A stretch of DNA of 11,050 nucleotides from Candidatus Omnitrophota bacterium (GTDB lineage Bacteria > Omnitrophota > Gorgyraeia > 2-01-FULL-45-10). Each line of letters starts with the position of its first letter. Within the stretch, counting starts at the first letter, position 1. The position numbers and the translations under genes were made by a program. The stretch is taken from contig JAUYDB010000111.1 of NCBI GenBank assembly GCA_030691985.1, positions 1 through 11,050 on the forward strand. The letters run 5' to 3'. The notes under the pieces were generated by a model that searched no databases, was not told the origin of the DNA, and worked only from the letters and a program-made list of their open reading frames with translations. Of this stretch, positions 6,311 through 11,050 are shown piece after piece.

Positions 6311-8422
6311 ATGAACATACTGCAGATATTGCCTTCGCTGGACGTAGGAGGGGTTGAGACCGGGACGGTGGACATTGCGAAGTATCTTGTCGAGCGCGGG
6401 CACAAGGCGATCACTGTCTCATCCGGCGGCCGATTAGTAAGGGAACTCGACGCGGTGGGCGCGCGCCACTATAACCTGCCTGTAGGCAAAAAATCGCCTG
6501 TAAGCATCGTCAGGATGATCGGCGCTTTGCGCGATATAATCCGGCGGGAAGATATAGACATAGTCCACGCGCGTTCGCGCGTGCCTGCCTTGATAGCGTA
6601 TTTCGCCTGTAAGGCCACGAACCGGGTATTCATAACGACGGCCCACGGTTATTACAAAAAACACATCTTGAGCGCTGTGATGGGGTGGGGAAAGTTCGTA
6701 ATCGTCGCTTCCAACGCTATGGCTAAACACATGGTCTCAGATTTCGGGGTGCCTCACGACAGGGTCAGGCTGATACCGAGAGGCGTCGACCTGCGGAAAT
6801 TCAAATTCATAGATCCTGCGGACAGGAAACATGATTCAAGAGAGTTTACGGCGGGGATGGTGTCGAGGATAACCCCCCTTAAAGGCCATGCCGATTTTAT
6901 AAAAGCGGTATCGATACTGAACCGGCAGATACCGCGCTTGAAGGCCCTTATAGTGGGAAGCGCGCCAAAAGATAGATATATGGAAGATCTTACGCTCTTG
7001 ACCAGAAGGCTTGGCCTGTCGAAGACCATAGAATTCCTCGGCGCTAGAGATGATATCCCCGGCGTAATGAAAGGCCTGGATGTCCTGGTTTCATCTACCA
7101 CGACGCAGGAGGCATTCGGCAGGTCGATAATCGAAGCGCATGCCTCCGGCGTTCCGGTAGTTGCCACGGGAGTGGGCGGTGTTATAGACATAGTGGATGA
7201 CGGTAAGACCGGACTTTTGTGCGCTCCGCAGAACCCGAAAGACATGGCCGATAAGATAATGAAGCTTTACAAAGATAGGGCCCTTGCAAGGGCCCTTGCC
7301 ATAGAGGCGAGAAGGCGCATAGAGTCCGATTTCAGGCTGGAGAAGATGGCCGAAAAGACGCTCGGGCTTTACGAAGAGGCCCTGAAAATCATCAATATAC
7401 TGGTGATAAAGATAAGCGCCATAGGCGATGTAATTTTGGCGGTGCCTTCGCTCAGGGCTATACGCGCGAAATATCCGAATGCCAATATAAAGGTTTTGGT
7501 CGGGATCGATCAGAGAGAGGTCCTGAACGGCTGCCCGTATATAAACGATAGAATTGTGTGTGATTTTAAGGGGAGGCATAAGGGTTTATCAGGATTGTGG
7601 CGCCTTGGCAAAGAACTCAGGAATATGTGCTTCGATATCGTGGTAGACCTTCAGAATAATAAGAAGAGCCACATCCTGGCGGGCTTGAGCACGGCTCCAT
7701 TAAGATACGGCTATGACAACGGCAAGCTCTCTTTTTTATTGAACAAATCCGTAAAGGATGACGCGCCGCATCTGGACCCGATCGAGCACCAGTTCAGGGT
7801 CCTTAAACTCTCCGGTGTAAAACCGGAGGACAGGAGGCTTGAGATATGGCCTTCGGAATCCGATAGGGCGCGCGTCCAGAGCTTCCTGGCGGAAAACTGG
7901 ATAAAGGAAGATCAGGATCTTGTAGGGATAAATATCAGGGCCAGGGCAAGATGGCAATCCAAAAACTGGCCGGTGGCATATATAGCGGAATTGTGCGATA
8001 GGATGGCAAAGGAGTTCAATATAAGGGCTGTCCTGACCGGCGCGAAATCTGACGCGGATTTCGCGCTTCAAATTGCGAAACTTGCCAAGTCCAAACCCGT
8101 AATAGCGGCCGGGAAGACGAGCCTCATGGAACTCGCGGTCCTCATAAAAAGATGCGCGGCGTATCTTACTCCGGACTCCGCGCCCATGCATATCGCCGCA
8201 AGCGTCGGGACGCCGTTCATAGCGTTGTTCGGGCCGACAGATCCGGCAAGACATGCTGTTACCTCGAAAAATTGCGTAATACTATGCCGGAAGGCCGAGG
8301 TCAGGTGCAGCCCGTGCTACAGTCCCACGTGTTCGAGGAAATATAAATGCATGAGGGGCATAACGGTAGATGAGGTATTCGAACATATAAGGAAGTTTTT
8401 GAAGGAGGGTGCTTTTAAGTGA
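6311..8422 (+). CDS. GT4-GT9 bifunctional glycosyltransferase fusion (heptosyltransferase-like C-terminal half)
   Basis: This 703-aa protein joins two glycosyltransferases. Residues 1-about 358 are a GT4 (GT-B fold) enzyme: ILQILPSLDVGGVE at the start, PRGVD (156-160), a GMVSRITPLKGH donor-site segment, and the EX7E motif with Glu267 and Glu275, followed by VPVVATGVGG. From about residue 362, a GT9 (ADP-heptose:LPS heptosyltransferase-like) domain begins with INILVIKISAIGDV. It carries TPDSAPMHIAASVGTPFIALFGPTDP (from residue 620; Asp622, His627) and ends with a cysteine-containing CSPCYSPTC segment like that of many GT9 proteins. No stop or frame change interrupts the junction. The ATG at 6311 has AGTAGGA upstream. 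The likely job is addition of consecutive core or surface-glycan sugars on the cytoplasmic side; donors and acceptors cannot be read from the sequence. The next gene overlaps by 4 nt. Confidence 0.9.
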   Translation: MNILQILPSLDVGGVETGTVDIAKYLVERGHKAITVSSGGRLVRELDAVGARHYNLPVGKKSPVSIVRMIGALRDIIRREDIDIVHARSRVPALIAYFACKATNRVFITTAHGYYKKHILSAVMGWGKFVIVASNAMAKHMVSDFGVPHDRVRLIPRGVDLRKFKFIDPADRKHDSREFTAGMVSRITPLKGHADFIKAVSILNRQIPRLKALIVGSAPKDRYMEDLTLLTRRLGLSKTIEFLGARDDIPGVMKGLDVLVSSTTTQEAFGRSIIEAHASGVPVVATGVGGVIDIVDDGKTGLLCAPQNPKDMADKIMKLYKDRALARALAIEARRRIESDFRLEKMAEKTLGLYEEALKIINILVIKISAIGDVILAVPSLRAIRAKYPNANIKVLVGIDQREVLNGCPYINDRIVCDFKGRHKGLSGLWRLGKELRNMCFDIVVDLQNNKKSHILAGLSTAPLRYGYDNGKLSFLLNKSVKDDAPHLDPIEHQFRVLKLSGVKPEDRRLEIWPSESDRARVQSFLAENWIKEDQDLVGINIRARARWQSKNWPVAYIAELCDRMAKEFNIRAVLTGAKSDADFALQIAKLAKSKPVIAAGKTSLMELAVLIKRCAAYLTPDSAPMHIAASVGTPFIALFGPTDPARHAVTSKNCVILCRKAEVRCSPCYSPTCSRKYKCMRGITVDEVFEHIRKFLKEGAFK

Positions 8423-9513
8423 GGGTTTTACAGGTCACGACGCACATGGACATGGGCGGCATAGCCAATTATATTATTACGCTTTCCGAATCTCTCAATG
8501 ATAAAGGGGCCTTTTGCGTGGTCGCGTCAAGCGGCGGCGAGCTTGAGGGTGAGATGGAAAAACGAGGCATACTTCACAGGAAATTGAATATACGCACCAA
8601 GAGCGAGCTCGCCCCAAAGGTGCTATGGTCTATCTTTAAACTCGTTGGTATTGTGCGGGATGAAGGCATAGATGTCATCCATGCTCATACGAGAGTATCG
8701 CAGGTTGCCGCTTTTTTCGCCTCCCGTATCACGGGCGTGCCATACGTAACAACCTGTCATGGTTTTTTTAAAAAAAGGATGAGAAAAGTGTTCGACACCT
8801 GGGGTTCGAAGGCGATTGCTATAAGCGATGCCGTGGCCTTGCATTTAAGAGACGATCTCGGCGTAAGGGATTGCAGGATAGCGCTTATATATAACGGCGT
8901 CGATTGCGGCAGGTTCGCAAAAGAATACTCTGCGGCCGAGATCAATGAAATTAAAAGGCGATTGGGCCTGGAGGGCCAATCGGTGATAGGCACGATCGGA
9001 AGGCTGTCGCCCGTTAAAGGACAAAAATATCTCATAGAGGCATTGGCGTCCCTGGTTTCCATGCGGCGGGATGTTCGGCTCTTGATCGCGGGCGATGGGC
9101 CGGAAGAGTCAGCGTTAAAGGAATTGGTGAAATCGCTTGGGCTTGAATCAATAGTCCGTTTCGCCGGATCCATTATTGACACGCGAGGGCTTTTAGCTAT
9201 CATGGATGTATTTGTATTCCCGTCGGTGAAGGAGGGGCTTGGCATGGCTTTATTGGAAGCGCTGGCATCGGGGAAGGCCTGCGTTGCGTCAAATGTCGGA
9301 GGCATAGGGAATGTTATAGAGAATGGCTCAAACGGCATTCTAGTCCCTATCGGGGACAGCGCCGCCATAGCCGGCGCCGTATCACGACTCTTGGACAATC
9401 CTGAGCTCCGGAGAAAGATGGGCGATAGCGGCAGGGCCGTTGTAAGAGAGAAGTTTTCCTTGGATAGCATGACCGATAAAATGATAGGGGTATATAAGGA
9501 AGTTTTGAGATAA
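8419..9513 (+). CDS. GT4 family glycosyltransferase
   Basis: This is a complete 364-aa retaining GT4 glycosyltransferase with a GT-B fold. The N-terminal domain starts VLQVTTHMDMGGI, with IDVIHAHTR and THC-type HGFFKK stretches. The linker region carries IYNGVD. The C-terminal domain shows IGTIGRLSPVKGQ (donor binding), LLIAGDGPEE and the EX7E motif with Glu272 and Glu280 (EGLGMALLE), followed by the expected ASNVGG. The GTG start overlaps the preceding stop as GTGA, and AAGGAGGG (8402-8409) lies upstream, so translation is coupled. It is clearly similar to the N-terminal half of the preceding fusion protein (shared GG-motif start, IVHA/VIHA, HG[YF][YF]KK, GVD), suggesting an old duplication. 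It probably acts in the same glycan pathway; the sugar specificity is unknown. Confidence 0.92.
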   Translation: MRVLQVTTHMDMGGIANYIITLSESLNDKGAFCVVASSGGELEGEMEKRGILHRKLNIRTKSELAPKVLWSIFKLVGIVRDEGIDVIHAHTRVSQVAAFFASRITGVPYVTTCHGFFKKRMRKVFDTWGSKAIAISDAVALHLRDDLGVRDCRIALIYNGVDCGRFAKEYSAAEINEIKRRLGLEGQSVIGTIGRLSPVKGQKYLIEALASLVSMRRDVRLLIAGDGPEESALKELVKSLGLESIVRFAGSIIDTRGLLAIMDVFVFPSVKEGLGMALLEALASGKACVASNVGGIGNVIENGSNGILVPIGDSAAIAGAVSRLLDNPELRRKMGDSGRAVVREKFSLDSMTDKMIGVYKEVLR

Positions 9514-9535
9514 GTAATAAGGATTTGTAACCTCC

Positions 9536-9711
9536 CCCCTCACCTTAATCCTCTCCCCCTAAAGGGGGAGAGGAAATTATAAGGAAAATCCTTCCTATGG
9601 GGAGAGGAAATAATAGGAAGCGGGAGTTAGTAAAATTCCATTTCTTCAACAGGGAGAGAATTAAACCATTTATTCCCTCTCCCCTTTAGGGGAGAGGGAT
9701 AGGGTGAGGGG
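9536..9711 (+). repeat. MITE-like palindromic repeat (CCCCTCACC...GGTGAGGGG)
   Basis: This element of about 176 bp between two genes has inverted ends of roughly 38 bp. The left end begins CCCCTCACC and the right end finishes GGTGAGGGG. Each end is itself a near-perfect hairpin: CCTCTCCCCCT-AA-AGGGGGAGAGG at 9550-9573 and CCCTCTCCCCT-TT-AGGGGAGAGGG at 9675-9698. A third half-site, GGGGAGAGGAAA, and a small AAGGA-AAA-TCCTT hairpin lie inside. It is unrelated to the A/B/C repeats. Repeats with CCCTCACCC...CTCTCCCC ends occur in many bacterial genomes (recollection, not checked). The right end supplies GAGGGG just upstream of the deacetylase start region. Confidence 0.85.
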
Positions 9712-9735
9712 AACAATAATTTTGTGAAGGGCACG

Positions 9736-10554
9736 ATGAGTAAAAAAAAGAGACATAGAAAGCAGCGACGCGGAGGAATCGGAAGGTATGTATTTACGAC
9801 GGTTGGCATTATCGCTGTCGTTGTAGCAATTACGGCCTTTGTATTCGTAAAGGCCGCATACGTCGTGCCGGTATTGATGTACCATTCGATAGATTATAAC
9901 GACAAGGCTACCAAGCTCTCCGTTTCTCCCGATAGCTTTGCCAGACAGATGGAGTTTTTGCACAAAAATCATTATAATGTGGTAAGCTTGGAGAAAGCGG
10001 CCGCGGGCATCCGAAGAGGCGAAAAAACGCCGCCTAAGACGGTCGTGATAACGTTCGATGACGGTTTTTACAACAACTACCGATACGCGTATCCTGTTTT
10101 GAAGAAATATAAATTTCCGGCGACCATATTTGTAATAACTGATGAGATCGGAAAAGCGGGATGGATGGATTGGAAAGAGCTGGAGGAGATGTCTGATTCC
10201 GGGATAATCAGCATAGGAAGCCATACAAAATCGCATCTTTGGCTTCCTTCGCTGGACGCCAAAAAACTGGAAGATGAGTTGGCCGGTTCAAAGAAGGTTT
10301 TGGAAGAACGGCTTGGTAGAAAAGCAGACGAATTCTGTTATCCTATGGGCGCTTTTGACCGGAAGGTACAGGATGCCCTAAGAAAAACGGGCTACTCATG
10401 CGCTGTCGCGACAAATCCCGGAAGATTCTATCCCGTAGATGACATATACGCCATAAAACGCGTGAGGATCTCCCGCACGTCCGACAACCTTTTCATATTC
10501 TGGATCGAAACAAGCGGATTCTATACATGGATAAAGGAGCACAGGGACGAGTAG
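9736..10554 (+). CDS. Membrane-anchored polysaccharide deacetylase (CE4/NodB family)
   Basis: This CE4 family enzyme removes acetyl groups from N-acetylated sugars of peptidoglycan or an exported polysaccharide by metal-dependent hydrolysis. From the chosen ATG it is 272 aa: a basic N-terminus (KKKRHRKQRR), one membrane segment (about 18-39) that should anchor it with the enzyme outside the cytoplasm, and then the NodB domain. Motif 1 is TFDDGF (106-111) with the Asp pair, motif 2 is SHTKSH with His163 and His167, and motif 3 is the CYPMGAFD segment. VPVLMYHSI near the start of the domain is typical of the family. The ATG at 9736 has AAGGG a few bases upstream. An in-frame GTG at 9724, served by GAGGGG from the repeat, would add four residues. 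It is separated from the glycosyltransferases by the MITE-like repeat. The substrate is not known. Confidence 0.9.
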   Translation: MSKKKRHRKQRRGGIGRYVFTTVGIIAVVVAITAFVFVKAAYVVPVLMYHSIDYNDKATKLSVSPDSFARQMEFLHKNHYNVVSLEKAAAGIRRGEKTPPKTVVITFDDGFYNNYRYAYPVLKKYKFPATIFVITDEIGKAGWMDWKELEEMSDSGIISIGSHTKSHLWLPSLDAKKLEDELAGSKKVLEERLGRKADEFCYPMGAFDRKVQDALRKTGYSCAVATNPGRFYPVDDIYAIKRVRISRTSDNLFIFWIETSGFYTWIKEHRDE

Positions 10555-10558
10555 TGGG

Positions 10559-10825
10559 AAATTTTTCATCCCACCCCGATAGGGCAGATTGACTGGCTTC
10601 AACCCCTTTTGGCTATATGGCCAGGGGGCTTCGCCTAATTTTGTTATCAAGGAATAAATCTTTTTAGTTTTGTATTTTAAGCTTTACATCTGCTATGGGT
10701 ATAACGGTCATAAACGTTTTAGGGTAGTGCGTAGTTAACAAAATTTATACGGCTCAACCCCCATGGCCATATAGCCATTCAAGCGGTATCAAGCCGGTAT
10801 CTGTCCCTGACTATATGAAAAATTT
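10559..10825 (+). repeat. Subfamily B structured inverted-repeat element with extended arms, copy B3
   Basis: This element of about 267 bp starts 4 bp after the deacetylase stop. It opens with AAATTTTTCATCCCA (10559-10573) and closes with ATGAAAAATTT (10815-10825). Its first 29 bases are identical to the first 29 of A1, but the rest is subfamily B: GGCTATATGGCC opposite GGCCATATAGCC, TTCGCCTAAT (10630-10639) opposite ATTTATACGGCTCAA (10743-10757), and TTTTGTTA opposite TAACAAAA. The extra arm sequence between the ends and the B arms pairs imperfectly (AGGGCAGATT and CTGGCTT on the left against ATCTGTCCCT and AAGCCGG on the right). It is thus a hybrid of A-type ends and a B core. Confidence 0.78.
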
Positions 10826-10848
10826 CATGGAAGAGGATGATAAAAGTT

Positions 10849-10951
10849 TCAGCTCAGGGATATATAGGCAAGTGGTAGTTATACCTTGGCGGCATTTATA
10901 CGCCTCAAGGGCATCCTGCCGGTAGCTGCCCCGACATGAGATGAAAAATTT
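10849..10951 (+). repeat. 5'-truncated subfamily A element, copy A4
   Basis: Only the right half of an A element is present. Positions 10861-10950 match A1 156-245 with a single difference over 90 bp, including ATTTATACGCCTCAA and the terminal TGAGATGAAAAATTT. The left boundary is near AGCTCAGGG, which resembles the AGCTGAGGGTAG of A2. The left arm needed for the hairpin is missing, so this copy probably cannot fold like A1 and A2. GAAGAGAGTGAGGAA (10956-10970) follows, similar to the sequence after A2. Confidence 0.75.
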
Positions 10952-10967
10952 ATTCGAAGAGAGTGAG

Positions 10968-11050
10968 GAAATTTTTTAAGCTTCTGGCTGCATGGACACA
11001 AGGCCACGGGCCTTGAGCCGTATAAATTTTGCTAAGGGTGCACTACCTAA
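10968..11050 (-). repeat. Subfamily C element cut by the window edge, copy C4
   Basis: In + orientation it begins GAAATTTTTTAAGCT, then ATGGACACAAGGCCACGGGCCTTGAG and the motif TTGAGCCGTATAAAT (11013-11027), then ATTTTGCTAAGGGTGCACTACC. Read on the minus strand, this is the right arm of an element with a B-like centre (GGTAGTGC, AGCAAAATTTATACGGCTCAA) but C-type outer arms. It supports C as a third arm type of the same superfamily. The other half lies beyond the window. Confidence 0.6.

Noticed and set aside
7370..7400. Frameshift or missed stop joining two glycosyltransferase genes
   Set aside because: The frame is continuous, both sides retain family motifs right up to the junction, and there is no homopolymer suggesting a sequencing error.
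1..11050. CRISPR array, tRNA, rRNA or known riboswitch
   Set aside because: No regularly spaced short direct repeats, no cloverleaf or rRNA signature, and no riboswitch core that I recognise on either strand. The spaced repeats are long, dispersed and palindromic.

Overview
The window carries a Gram-negative lipopolysaccharide (LPS) and cell-envelope gene cluster. All confident genes lie on the + strand. A Kdo transferase, a lipid A 4'-kinase and a lipid A-type acyltransferase point to an organism with an outer membrane. The moderate GC content, the fused multidomain envelope enzymes, the abundant glycosyltransferases and the dense intergenic repeats fit an uncultivated lineage such as Omnitrophota or another PVC-related phylum. 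That taxonomic placement is inference only, because no marker RNA gene is present.

Layout: positions 1-590 hold no gene and are filled with repeat modules (A1, then B1 and C1 in inverted orientation). A XerC-type tyrosine recombinase follows at 594-1466. Positions 1467-1785 hold further modules (C2, then B2 with perfect 16-bp terminal inverted repeats). A tight operon runs from 1786 to 6048: waaA (kdtA), lpxK, and a 647-aa fusion of an LpxL/HtrB-type acyltransferase with an ELM1-like domain. Repeat A2 fills 6057-6280. A second operon holds a 703-aa GT4-GT9 fusion that overlaps a stand-alone GT4 by 4 nt. A different palindromic MITE-like repeat lies at 9536-9711, followed by a membrane-anchored polysaccharide deacetylase. 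Positions 10555-11050 hold no gene and are filled with modules B3, A4 and C4.

The enzymes form a plausible pathway. LpxK phosphorylates the lipid A disaccharide, WaaA adds Kdo, the acyltransferase adds secondary acyl chains, the GT4 and GT9 (heptosyltransferase-like) domains build core or surface glycan, and the deacetylase modifies an exported or cell-wall polysaccharide.

The most unusual feature is the intergenic repeat superfamily. Elements of about 220-270 bp have different stem sequences but the same plan: AAATTTTTCA-type terminal inverted repeats, long imperfect arms, a conserved asymmetric internal motif (TTCGSCTAAT opposite ATTTATACGSCTCAA), and a conserved central region. Several differences between copies are matched by compensatory changes in the opposite arm, which suggests selection for a folded RNA or single-stranded DNA. 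Copies sit at nearly every transcription-unit boundary, and inverted sets bracket the recombinase gene.
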